A DNA stretch of 31,885 bases from Syntrophaceae bacterium UBA6252 (GTDB lineage Bacteria; Desulfobacterota; Syntrophia; Syntrophales; UBA6807). This document shows positions 7,781 to 14,863 of the stretch, piece after piece (positions within the stretch are counted from its first letter, which is position 1; every line of letters begins with the position of its first letter). The stretch is taken from positions 26,879 to 58,763 of the forward strand of contig DJVQ01000012.1 of assembly GCA_002441265.1 (NCBI GenBank), read 5' to 3'. The position numbers were made by a program, and so were the translations under genes. The notes below the pieces were generated by a model that saw nothing but the letters and a program-made list of their open reading frames with translations, ran no database searches and had not been told where the DNA came from.

Positions 7781-8758
7781 ATGCCACGTCTCCTCGAAAA
7801 GAAAAGGGCCCAAGAGATCATCGAGCGGTTTTCCCGGTCCAGGGTGCTCGTCGTCGGCGATCTGATGGTGGACCAGTTCATCTGGGGCAAGGTCAGCCGC
7901 ATTTCCCCGGAGGCGCCGGTCCCTGTCGTGGAGGTCGTGTCCGAGTCCCTTCTGCTCGGGGGGTGCGCCAATGTCCTCAACAACATCCACTCCATGGGCG
8001 GCGGGACCTCCGTCGCCGGCGTCATCGGGTCGGACGCCATGGGGGACTGGATGATCCGGGAGCTGACCGGGATGGGTGTGGACGTGGAAGGCGTCGTCAT
8101 CGAGACGGGGAGGCCGACGACGGTGAAAACGCGGATCGTCGCGGGCCACCAGCAGGTCGTCCGCTTCGACCGGGAAAAACGAATGGCCGCGACGAGGGAA
8201 AGCACGGCCCGCGTCCTCGGGTATCTTCGCAGGATGAAGAAGGACCTCGGGGCGGTGGTGCTGTCGGACTACGGGAAGGGGATGGTTTCCAGGGATCTTC
8301 TGAAAGGAATCCGGGAGGAGATCGCCGGGTCCGGGGTCCTGCTGTTCGTCGATCCCAAGTCGAACGATTTCACTCTTTACGAAGGATGCGACATGATCAC
8401 CCCCAACCACCACGAAGCGATCCGGGCCCTGGGGGTCGATGGAAACGACGACATCGTCTCGGTGGGACGGGAACTGCTCCGGAGATTCCATGTGGGCTCG
8501 GTGCTCATCACCCGGGGCGAGGAGGGCATGACCCTCTTCGAGCAAAACGGAAAGCCGGTTCATATCCCCGCCATGGCGAAAGAGGTTTTCGACGTCACGG
8601 GGGCGGGGGACACGGTGATCGGAGTGCTTGCGCTGGCCGCCGCTTCCGGGGCGAGCCTGCGGGAGGCCGCTGTCCTGGCCAATCATGCCGCCGGAATCGT
8701 GGTCGGAAAGGTCGGAACGGCCACGGCGTCCCGGGAGGAATTGAGGGGTGTCCTGTGA
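7781..8758 (+). CDS. rfaE1: D-glycero-beta-D-manno-heptose-7-phosphate kinase (PfkB family)
   Basis: Phosphorylates heptose 7-phosphate at C1 in the ADP-heptose pathway for the LPS inner core. The 325-residue product is the kinase half only; the nucleotidyltransferase half found in E. coli HldE is absent and must be a separate gene elsewhere. Family marks are VLVVGDLMVDQFIWGKVSRISPE near residues 22-45, the GGCANVLNNI sugar-binding segment, TKTRI-type VKTRIVAGHQQVVRFD, and the PfkB signature FDVTGAGDTV with catalytic Asp near residue 276. No strong ribosome-binding site precedes the ATG. It overlaps the next gene by 4 nt (GTGA), so translation is probably coupled. Confidence 0.93.
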   Translation: MPRLLEKKRAQEIIERFSRSRVLVVGDLMVDQFIWGKVSRISPEAPVPVVEVVSESLLLGGCANVLNNIHSMGGGTSVAGVIGSDAMGDWMIRELTGMGVDVEGVVIETGRPTTVKTRIVAGHQQVVRFDREKRMAATRESTARVLGYLRRMKKDLGAVVLSDYGKGMVSRDLLKGIREEIAGSGVLLFVDPKSNDFTLYEGCDMITPNHHEAIRALGVDGNDDIVSVGRELLRRFHVGSVLITRGEEGMTLFEQNGKPVHIPAMAKEVFDVTGAGDTVIGVLALAAASGASLREAAVLANHAAGIVVGKVGTATASREELRGVL

Positions 8759-9381
8759 GCCGTCCCGGAAACCCCGAGCCGGTGAAGCTCGTCATGAGCC
8801 TCCTGTCCGCGGACCGGGACCTGGTCCGTTCCGCCATCGGAGAATTGTCCCGTGAGGCGGGCCCGCCCGACCTGGTCAGCGAAATCCTGCCGTTCGCCTA
8901 TACGGACTATTATGAGAAGGAAATGGGCCCCTCCCTGGAACGGAGGCTGGTGGCCTTCGAATCCCTCATCGCGCCGGACCGGCTTCCCGGGATCAAACAC
9001 TGGACGAACGGCCTGGAGGAGCGGAGCGCCCGGGAAGGGAAAAGAAGGATCAACATCGATCCCGGCTACCTTTCCGCTTTTCATCTGATTCTCGCAACGG
9101 GAAAGGGGTATGCCCACCGTCCTTATCTCCGGGAGGGGATCTACGCCGATCTGACGCTCCTGTACCGCGACGGCGCGTTTCATGCCCTCGAGTGGACTTA
9201 TCCCGACTACCGGGAACAGGGGATCCAGTCCCTGCTTTCGGCCGTGCGGAAAAAATACATGCTTCAGAGAAGGTCGGCGTCGCCAACAAGACGGGAAACG
9301 GGGGAAAATGTCACCGCTCCGGATCCGCCGGAGAACGGTTTCGCCCGGGAGCCGGGACATCGGGAAGAGGTGAAGGAATGA
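8755..9381 (+). CDS. DUF4416 family protein
   Basis: Function unknown. The 208-residue product starts at GTG (MSRPGNPEPVKLVMSLL) overlapping the rfaE1 stop as GTGA, with a GAGGGG upstream. Recognisable DUF4416 features are the N-terminal VKLVMSLLSADRDLV, LPFAYTDYYEKEMG, the ERRLVAFESLI segment, RRINIDPGYLSAFHLILATGKGYAHRPYL, and the WTYPDYRE motif near residue 160. The last 40 residues (RRSASPTRRETGENV…) are low-complexity, likely disordered and outside the domain. No signal peptide or membrane segment. It sits between rfaE1 and yicC and overlaps yicC as ATGA. The family is common in anaerobic deltaproteobacteria and related phyla, from memory. Confidence 0.8.
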   Translation: MSRPGNPEPVKLVMSLLSADRDLVRSAIGELSREAGPPDLVSEILPFAYTDYYEKEMGPSLERRLVAFESLIAPDRLPGIKHWTNGLEERSAREGKRRINIDPGYLSAFHLILATGKGYAHRPYLREGIYADLTLLYRDGAFHALEWTYPDYREQGIQSLLSAVRKKYMLQRRSASPTRRETGENVTAPDPPENGFAREPGHREEVKE

Positions 9382-10262
9382 TACAGAGCATGACGGGGTT
9401 CGGGAGGGCCGAGACGGCCGCCGGAGGGCGCAAGCTGACGGCGGAGGTGAAATCGCTGAACCACCGCAACCTGGAACTGATGGTCCGGCTTTCGGCGCCT
9501 CTGTCCCTCATGGAGGGAGAGGTCCGGAAACGGGTGAGCGCCGTCGTTTCCAGGGGGAGGGTGGAAGTCTCCCTGCAGCTGGAAACGGATCCGGGAACGG
9601 GAATGACGGGCGTCCTGCGGGCGAACCTCCCCCTGATCGAGCGGTACGCGGGGGAAGTCGAGAAGATCCGCGAGACGTTCCGCCTGGAGGACCGGCTGAC
9701 CCTGGGCATGGTTCTCGGATTCAGGGATGCCATGATTTATGAGGAGCCCGCCCTGCGGGAAGAGGAACTTCAGTCCGCCACCATGGAGGTCCTGGGAAGG
9801 GCCCTGGACGCCCTCGTCGCCATGCGGAAGAGGGAAGGGGAAGCGCTTTACCAGGATCTGCTCGGCCGGATCCGGTCCGTCCTGAAATGGGTGGGGGAGA
9901 TCCGCGTCAGGGTCCCTCTCGTTCAGGAGGAGTTTCAGAGGAAGTTCACCGAACGGGTCCGGGAACTCATGGGGGAGATGCCCCTGGACATGACGCGGAT
10001 TTCCCAGGAGATCGCCATCCTGACGGAAAAGAGCGACGTGTCGGAGGAACTGGTTCGTCTGGAGAGTCACGGCGTGCAGTTTTTGGAGATGATCGAGGAC
10101 CGCGAGCCGGTGGGACGCAAATTGGATTTTCTTCTCCAGGAGATGCACCGGGAGATCAACACTATCGGCTCGAAAAGCGGCGATGTGGAGATCGCCCGTG
10201 CAGTGATCGAGATCAAGGGTGAGCTGGCGAAACTGCGCGAACAGGTTCAGAACGTGGAGTGA
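9378..10262 (+). CDS. yicC: YicC family endoribonuclease
   Basis: The YicC family is reported as an endoribonuclease influencing small-RNA turnover; the function here is inferred from homology. The 294-residue product begins with the hallmark MIQSMTGFGRAE, followed by KLTAEVKSLNHRNLE and MVRLSAPL. The C-terminal DUF1732-type end reads FLLQEMHREINTIGSKSGD and then VIEIKGELAKLREQVQNVE. The ATG overlaps the DUF4416 stop (ATGA) and is preceded by AGGTGAAGGA, which decides the start. The next gene, gmk, starts 15 nt downstream; yicC-gmk-rpoZ is a widely conserved bacterial order. Confidence 0.93.
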   Translation: MIQSMTGFGRAETAAGGRKLTAEVKSLNHRNLELMVRLSAPLSLMEGEVRKRVSAVVSRGRVEVSLQLETDPGTGMTGVLRANLPLIERYAGEVEKIRETFRLEDRLTLGMVLGFRDAMIYEEPALREEELQSATMEVLGRALDALVAMRKREGEALYQDLLGRIRSVLKWVGEIRVRVPLVQEEFQRKFTERVRELMGEMPLDMTRISQEIAILTEKSDVSEELVRLESHGVQFLEMIEDREPVGRKLDFLLQEMHREINTIGSKSGDVEIARAVIEIKGELAKLREQVQNVE

Positions 10263-10277
10263 CAGGGGAGAGCGGTC

Positions 10278-10898
10278 ATGGAATCCGTCGATCCTTCCGA
10301 ACAGGTTGTCCTGGTCGTTTCCGCTCCTTCCGGCGGCGGCAAGACGACCCTCTGCCGGGAATTCCTGAAGGCATTCCCGGGAGTGTCCTTTTCCGTGTCC
10401 AGCACGACCCGTCCCCCCAGGCCGGGGGAAGTGGACGGAAGGGATTACCGGTTCATTTCAACGGAGGAGTTCCGGCGGAAAATCGAAGAGGGGGCGTTCG
10501 TCGAGTGGGCGGAAAACTTCGGCCATTTCTACGGAACGTTGGCGGAAGAGGTGGAACGGCCCCGCCGCCTGGGAATGGACGTTCTCCTCGACGTGGACAC
10601 CCGGGGGGCCAAGAGCCTCCGGGCCCGCTTCCCCGACGGCGTTTTCATCTTCATTCTTCCGCCTTCGATCGAGGTCTTGAAGGAGAGGCTGTCCCACAGG
10701 GGATCGGAAGGTACCGAGGCGCTTCGGTTGAGAATTTCGCGGGCAATGGATGAAATTCAGGAATCAGTGTGGTATGATTACCTGATTATCAACGAAGACC
10801 TGAGGGCATCCATCGAGGCGTTGAAAGCCGTTTACACGGCGGAGAAAATCCGGGTGAAGCGGCAGGGACGGAGGCTCCGGCCTTTTTTGAGGGAGTGA
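10278..10898 (+). CDS. gmk: Guanylate kinase
   Basis: Phosphorylates GMP to GDP with ATP. The 206-residue length is typical. The P-loop is SAPSGGGKTTL near residues 15-25 (usual form SGAGKSTL). GMP-binding segments are SVSSTTRPPRPGEVDGRDY and FVEWAENFGHFYGT, and the lid and C-terminal DYLIINEDL are present. The Gly-Gly-Gly-Lys-Thr-Thr version of the P-loop still satisfies the Walker A rule. A terminator hairpin begins directly at its stop codon and separates it from rpoZ. Confidence 0.95.
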   Translation: MESVDPSEQVVLVVSAPSGGGKTTLCREFLKAFPGVSFSVSSTTRPPRPGEVDGRDYRFISTEEFRRKIEEGAFVEWAENFGHFYGTLAEEVERPRRLGMDVLLDVDTRGAKSLRARFPDGVFIFILPPSIEVLKERLSHRGSEGTEALRLRISRAMDEIQESVWYDYLIINEDLRASIEALKAVYTAEKIRVKRQGRRLRPFLRE

Positions 10899-10923
10899 GG
10901 GAACCCCCTTCGGGGGGCCTTTT
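10899..10923 (+). terminator. Intrinsic terminator after gmk
   Basis: GG-aa-CCCCC, a short loop, then a run of G and CC, followed by TTTT. The hairpin starts one base after the gmk stop. A second weaker stem (CCGCC/GGCGG near 10943-10957) follows before rpoZ. Read-through or an unseen promoter must supply rpoZ transcription, as only about 66 nt remain before its start and I see no clear promoter there. Confidence 0.75.
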
Positions 10924-10989
10924 CGTGAACGATATCGAAGGATCCGCCTGAACGGCGGGTTTGTTCATTGTCAGGAGGTCGTATCTCAT

Positions 10990-11262
10990 ATGGCAAGAAT
11001 CACCGTTGAAGATTCCCTGAGGGTGGCATTCAACCGTTTCGCCCTCGTCATTCTCTGCGCCCAGAGGACAAAACAGCTTCTCAAGGGTTCGGAGATGCTC
11101 ATCCACGACCGGGGGAACCGGGAGATCGTGACGGCCCTGCGGGAAATCGCCGCCGCGAAGGTCCGGTTCGCCCATCCGGAGCACCTGCATACCCGGTCCG
11201 AGGAATACAAGTACGACGAAATGGACACCGAATTCGTCGGGGACGAGGATGAGCTCGATTGA
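10990..11262 (+). CDS. rpoZ: DNA-directed RNA polymerase omega subunit
   Basis: Small RNA polymerase subunit that promotes assembly of beta prime into the core enzyme. 90 residues. The signature N-terminus MARITVEDSLR, then NRFALVILCAQRTKQLLKG, and NREIVTALREIAAAKVRF match the family. AGGAGG lies about 10 nt before the ATG. The acidic tail (DEMDTEFVGDEDELD) is a common feature of omega. The end overlaps pyrF by 14 nt, so the two are probably translationally coupled. Confidence 0.95.
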   Translation: MARITVEDSLRVAFNRFALVILCAQRTKQLLKGSEMLIHDRGNREIVTALREIAAAKVRFAHPEHLHTRSEEYKYDEMDTEFVGDEDELD

Positions 11263-12007
11263 TTCCGGAAAGGACCGGATCATATTCGCCCTGGACACGG
11301 GGGAGCGTCTCGAGGAGGCCCTGCGCCTCGTCGATCTCCTGAAGGACCATGTCGGTCTTTTCAAGGTGGGGAAGGAGTCCTTCACCCATTTCGGTCCCCC
11401 GATCCTGTCGGAAATCGCCGCACGGGGCGGAAAGGTCTTTCTGGATCTGAAGTTTCACGATATTCCCAACACCGTGGCCCGGGCGGGGGAAGCTGCGGTC
11501 CGGTGGGGGGTGTCCATGTTCAACGTCCATGCCGCGGGGGGCAGGGAGATGATGGGACAGACCGTTGCGGCCGTCCGGAAGGCTTCGGAGGACCGGGGAA
11601 CGGCGCCGCCCCTCGTTCTTGCGGTGACCGTCCTGACCAGCCTGTCCAGCGAAGACCTGCGGGAGGTCGGATTCGGCGAAACGGCGGACCGTCTCGCCAT
11701 GCGCCTCGCCGTCCTGGCCAGAGACGCGGGTGCCGACGGCGTCGTCTGCTCCGCCCGGGAGGCCCGGGCGATCCGCCTCGCCTGCGGGCCGGGCTTCGTC
11801 CTCGTTACGCCGGGCATCCGGTGGGATGCCGTGTCCGGGGACGACCAGAAGCGGGTGGAGACGCCTGCGGGCGCCATAGAGGCCGGGGCGGATTATCTCG
11901 TCGTGGGGAGACCGATCCGGACCGCGAAGGATCCCGTTGACGCGGCCCGGCGGATCGGCGAGGAAATCGATCGCGCGCTGGAGGGACGAACGGTCCCGGA
12001 TCGCTGA
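11249..12007 (+). CDS. pyrF: Orotidine 5'-phosphate decarboxylase
   Basis: Last step of UMP synthesis, decarboxylating OMP. The 252-residue product has the catalytic DLKFHDIPNT (Asp66, Lys68, Asp71 tetrad region), the substrate-binding FNVHAAGG and VTVLTSL segments, VTPGIRW, and the phosphate-binding DYLVVGRPI near the end. The bacterial class I layout is intact. Its ATG lies inside rpoZ (14-nt overlap) with only a weak GAGG upstream, consistent with coupling to rpoZ translation. No other pyrimidine gene is in the window. Confidence 0.95.
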   Translation: MSSIDSGKDRIIFALDTGERLEEALRLVDLLKDHVGLFKVGKESFTHFGPPILSEIAARGGKVFLDLKFHDIPNTVARAGEAAVRWGVSMFNVHAAGGREMMGQTVAAVRKASEDRGTAPPLVLAVTVLTSLSSEDLREVGFGETADRLAMRLAVLARDAGADGVVCSAREARAIRLACGPGFVLVTPGIRWDAVSGDDQKRVETPAGAIEAGADYLVVGRPIRTAKDPVDAARRIGEEIDRALEGRTVPDR

Positions 12008-12049
12008 TCCCCTTCCCGCCGCCGCGACCGCCTCTCCTGGAGAGAGAAC

Positions 12050-12805
12050 GTGTTCGTCATTTATGGAAGGAACCCTGTCCGGGAAGCCCTTCTCGACAGG
12101 CGATGGGACATGAAAACCCTCTTCCTCGCGCGGGAAGGAAGGGATCCCCATCTGGCGGAGATCGTAGCGCTGGCCCGCGAACGACGGATTCCCCTGGAAT
12201 ACAGGGACAAGCGGGCGATGGACGAACTTGCCTCCGGAGGGGTTCACCAGGGCGTCGTCGGGTTCTGTTCCGACTACGGATACGCCGACGGGAATGCGCT
12301 GGTTTCCGAAACGGTGCGATCGGGCGGAATCCTCCTTCTTCTGGACGGCCTGTCCGATCCCGGGAATTTCGGCGCCATCATCCGGACGGGGTACTGCTTC
12401 GGGGTCCAGGGGATCCTGATTCCCCGGGACCGGTCCGTCCGGGTTACGCCGACGGTCATGAAGGCTTCCTCGGGGGCGCTGCTCCAGGTGCCCGTGGCCT
12501 CCGTGGTCAATTTCGCACGAACCCTGGACGGGATGAAAGAGGCGGGGTTCTGGATTTACGGGACCGATGCGAAGGAGGGAAAGGATCTCCGGTCGGTCGA
12601 TTTCCGGGGACCGGTGGGGATCGTTTTCGGGAGCGAGGATAAGGGCATAAGGCCCCTCGTCCGGAAGAAATGCGACGCTTTTCTGACCGTGCCCATCTCC
12701 CGCCCGTTCGATTCCCTGAATGTTTCCGTAGCCGCGGGAATCGTTCTTTATGAAATCTGCCGGAAGCGGGCGGAGTCCGCGACGGGCACCCGCGGGTCGG
12801 GATGA
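12050..12805 (+). CDS. rlmB: 23S rRNA (guanosine-2'-O-)-methyltransferase RlmB (TrmH/SpoU family)
   Basis: SPOUT-class methyltransferase expected to modify G2251 of 23S rRNA with S-adenosylmethionine. 251 residues starting at GTG (MFVIYGRNPVREALLD) after a GGAGAGAG ribosome-binding site. The N-terminal substrate-binding domain runs to about residue 85 and includes VHQGVVGF. The knotted SAM domain shows the three SpoU motifs: NFGAIIRT, GSEDKGI and VPISRPFDSLNVSVAAGI. The product could also be another TrmH-family tRNA/rRNA methyltransferase, but the N-terminal YGRNPVREAL is typical of RlmB. Confidence 0.9.
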   Translation: MFVIYGRNPVREALLDRRWDMKTLFLAREGRDPHLAEIVALARERRIPLEYRDKRAMDELASGGVHQGVVGFCSDYGYADGNALVSETVRSGGILLLLDGLSDPGNFGAIIRTGYCFGVQGILIPRDRSVRVTPTVMKASSGALLQVPVASVVNFARTLDGMKEAGFWIYGTDAKEGKDLRSVDFRGPVGIVFGSEDKGIRPLVRKKCDAFLTVPISRPFDSLNVSVAAGIVLYEICRKRAESATGTRGSG

Positions 12806-12837
12806 TTTCCATGACAAGGCAGCAGACGGGGTGAATC

Positions 12838-14049
12838 ATGGCGGTTTATCTCTGGGAAGGGACGACGAGGCGGGGGGAACTGCAGAAGGGGGAACTGGAA
12901 GCGGAAAACGATTCGGCCCTCCGGATCGTTCTCCGAAGGCAGGGGCTCACCAACGTCAAGATCAAGCAGAAACCGAAGGATCTTCTCGAATACATCCCCT
13001 TTCTCCGGCAGCGGGTCAAGGAAAAGGACGTGGTCGTCTTTTCCCGCCAGTTCGCCACGATGATCAACGCCGGTCTGCCCATCATCCAGTGCCTCGACCT
13101 TCTGTCCGCGGAGGAACAGAACCGGACCTTCAGCCGGATCATCGCTTCGGTGAAAACGGACATCGAGCAGGGGCATTCCCTCACGGACAGCCTGAAGAAA
13201 CACCCCGCCGTTTTCGACGAACTCTTCGTGAATCTCGTGGCGGCGGGGGAGGCGGGCGGAATCCTCGACGTGATCCTCAACCGTCTTTCCAGCTACCTGG
13301 AAAAGGCGATGAAGCTGAAGAGCAAGGTGAAGGGGGCCATGGTCTACCCCGCTTCCGTCCTGACCATTTCCATCGCCGTCGTGATTCTGCTCCTCTACAA
13401 GGTCGTGCCCGTCTTCGACGAACTTTTCCGCAGCATGGGGTCCGCCCTGCCCGGTCCCACCCAGTTTCTCGTGGATGCGAGCCGCTTCGTCCAGGGGAAC
13501 ATCCTGTACATCTTCGTCGCCCTCATCGCGGGCGGGTTCGCCTTTCAGCGGTATTACAGGACGAACCGGGGCAGGTACCAGGTGGACAAGCTCCTTCTCA
13601 AGCTTCCCATCTTCGGCATTCTTTTCAAGAAAGTGGCGGTGGCCAAGTTTTCCAGGACCCTTTCCACGCTGCTCGGCAGCGGCGTCCCCATCCTCGAGGG
13701 GCTGGAAATCGTCAGCAGGACCGCGGGCAACCGGGTCGTGGAGAACGCCCTTTTGGAAACCCGGAAGAGCATCAGCGAAGGCAAGACCATCGCGGAGCCC
13801 CTCCTGAAATCGAAGATTTTCCCCTCCATGGTGGTTCAGATGATCGGCGTGGGGGAAAGCACGGGGGCGCTCGATGCGATGCTCGCCAAAATCGCCGACT
13901 TCTACGACCAGGAGGTGGATGCGGCGGTGGACGCCATGACGTCTCTCCTGGAGCCTGTGATGATGGTCTTTCTCGGGGGAATCGTGGGAGGGATGATCGT
14001 CGCCCTCTATCTTCCCATCTTTTCGATGGCCGGGGCGATCGGGGGCTGA
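12838..14049 (+). CDS. pilC: Type IV pilus / type II secretion inner-membrane platform protein (PilC/GspF family)
   Basis: Polytopic platform protein that works with the PilB/PilT-type ATPases in pilus assembly or type II secretion. 403 residues with the two tandem T2SF domains: the first about 67-190 (VVFSRQFATMINAGLPI, then NLVAAGEAGGILD), the second about 270-395 (FSRTLSTLLGSGVPILEGL, then MIGVGESTGALDAML). Three transmembrane helices are visible near 170-192, 220-240 and 375-395. The N-terminal VYLWEGTTRRGELQKGEL is the usual PilC start. It is an orphan here: no pilB, pilT or pilin gene is nearby, so the system it serves cannot be decided from this window. Confidence 0.9.
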   Translation: MAVYLWEGTTRRGELQKGELEAENDSALRIVLRRQGLTNVKIKQKPKDLLEYIPFLRQRVKEKDVVVFSRQFATMINAGLPIIQCLDLLSAEEQNRTFSRIIASVKTDIEQGHSLTDSLKKHPAVFDELFVNLVAAGEAGGILDVILNRLSSYLEKAMKLKSKVKGAMVYPASVLTISIAVVILLLYKVVPVFDELFRSMGSALPGPTQFLVDASRFVQGNILYIFVALIAGGFAFQRYYRTNRGRYQVDKLLLKLPIFGILFKKVAVAKFSRTLSTLLGSGVPILEGLEIVSRTAGNRVVENALLETRKSISEGKTIAEPLLKSKIFPSMVVQMIGVGESTGALDAMLAKIADFYDQEVDAAVDAMTSLLEPVMMVFLGGIVGGMIVALYLPIFSMAGAIGG

Positions 14050-14057
14050 TAAAAAAA

Positions 14058-14134
14058 TGGTCGGGATGGCGCGATTCGAACGCGCGACCCCTGCGTCCCG
14101 AACGCAGTGCCCTACCAGACTGGGCCACATCCCG
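14058..14134 (-). tRNA. tRNA-Pro (anticodon CGG)
   Basis: Read on the minus strand, the cloverleaf begins CGGGATG and closes with CATCCCG-A followed by an encoded CCA (14058-14060). The D arm has GGCCCAGTCTGGTAGGGC. The anticodon arm is CTGCG-TTCGGGA-CGCAG, giving anticodon CGG. The T arm is GCGCG-TTCGAAT-CGCGC. 77 nt including CCA. It reads CCG proline codons, which are common in this GC-rich genome. It is convergent with pilC, 8 nt from its stop, and has its own promoter. Confidence 0.97.
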
Positions 14135-14146
14135 ACAGGTCCCCTC

Positions 14147-14174
14147 ATTATATAATTTGCCGCGAAAAGTCCAA
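14147..14174 (-). promoter_or_regulatory. Promoter of tRNA-Pro
   Basis: On the minus strand, TTGGAC (14169-14174) and a perfect TATAAT (14147-14152) are separated by 16 bp, and the -10 ends 12 nt before the mature tRNA 5' end. A GC-rich GAGGGG follows the -10. The geometry fits a sigma-70 promoter starting just before the tRNA. Confidence 0.8.
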
Positions 14175-14309
14175 CCTTTTTTTCACAAAACCTTTTTGAA
14201 GCGGGAGGTTCCGGACATTCCGGTGTGACGCCGCACCACCCGGTTTCGTGGGGAAACGGGCGAATCCCGCGCCCGCGGGACCGTAACGGTTCGCGACGGG
14301 AATCAGCCG

Positions 14310-14338
14310 TTGAGATCCGTGGATGGATGTGGTAATAT
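14310..14338 (+). promoter_or_regulatory. Candidate promoter of the DUF1178 gene
   Basis: TTGAGA (14310-14315) and TAATAT (14333-14338) are separated by exactly 17 bp, leaving a short leader of about 40 nt before the TTG start at 14386. The rest of 14175-14309 holds no gene I can support. Confidence 0.6.
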
Positions 14339-14385
14339 TTGTAACATCTTCCGACGGGATTTCAGGAAGATGGAGAGGTGATCCG

Positions 14386-14805
14386 TTGATTATTTTCGAT
14401 CTTCGATGCGCCGGAGACCACCGATTCGAGGCATGGTTCAAGGACGCCGCCGCCTTCGAAGAACAGAGGAAGGAGCGGCTCATCACCTGCCCTGTGTGCG
14501 GGAGATCCGATATCGAGCGGATTCCTTCGTCCGTGTCGGTCATTTCCCGTTCCCGGCCGTCGCCGGGAAAGGCGGAGCCTCCCCGGGAGACGGACCCGCG
14601 CGTGGCGTTGAAAATGCTTCATGATTTCCTGGATCGTCATTTCGACGACGTGGGGGACCGGTTTGCCCAGGTGGCCATGAAGATCCACAAGGGCGAGGAG
14701 GAGAAGCGGAACATCCGGGGGACCACGTCGAAAGAGGAGGAAAAGACGCTGACGGAGGAAGGCGTTCAGTTCATCAAGGTGCCGATGTTGAAACTCGACA
14801 GCTGA
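14386..14805 (+). CDS. DUF1178 family protein
   Basis: Function unknown. The 139-residue product starts at TTG (MIIFDLRCAGDHRFEAWF), which matches the family N-terminus and has GGAGAGGTGA 5 nt upstream; the in-frame ATG at 14323 would lie upstream of that ribosome-binding site and overlap the promoter. Residues 8-45 form a zinc-ribbon-like module (DLRC…H, then ITCPVCGRSDIERI). The middle is a basic/proline linker. The C-terminus (AVKIHKGEEEKRNIRGTTSKEE-like, ending VQFIKVPML) is the conserved DUF1178 tail. It is followed immediately by a strong terminator. Confidence 0.85.
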   Translation: MIIFDLRCAGDHRFEAWFKDAAAFEEQRKERLITCPVCGRSDIERIPSSVSVISRSRPSPGKAEPPRETDPRVALKMLHDFLDRHFDDVGDRFAQVAMKIHKGEEEKRNIRGTTSKEEEKTLTEEGVQFIKVPMLKLDS

Positions 14806-14824
14806 ATCGTCCCGCGAGTCCATC

Positions 14825-14851
14825 GGGGGCTTTAAGAAAGCCCCCTTTTTT
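14825..14851 (+). terminator. Strong intrinsic terminator (possible attenuator) just before the cysK-cysS fusion
   Basis: A perfect 9-bp stem GGGGGCTTT (14825-14833)/AAAGCCCCC (14837-14845) with a 3-nt loop is followed by six T. The T-run ends 12 nt before the ATG of the fusion gene, so no promoter fits between them. The fusion must be reached by read-through, conditional antitermination, or a promoter overlapping the hairpin giving a nearly leaderless mRNA. Confidence 0.85.
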
Positions 14852-14863
14852 CGGTGAATACGG

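Noticed and set aside
14058..14175. tRNA-Pro as a phage or island attachment site.
   Set aside because: No integrase gene and no duplicated tRNA 3' fragment is seen in the window; the flanking genes are ordinary core genes.
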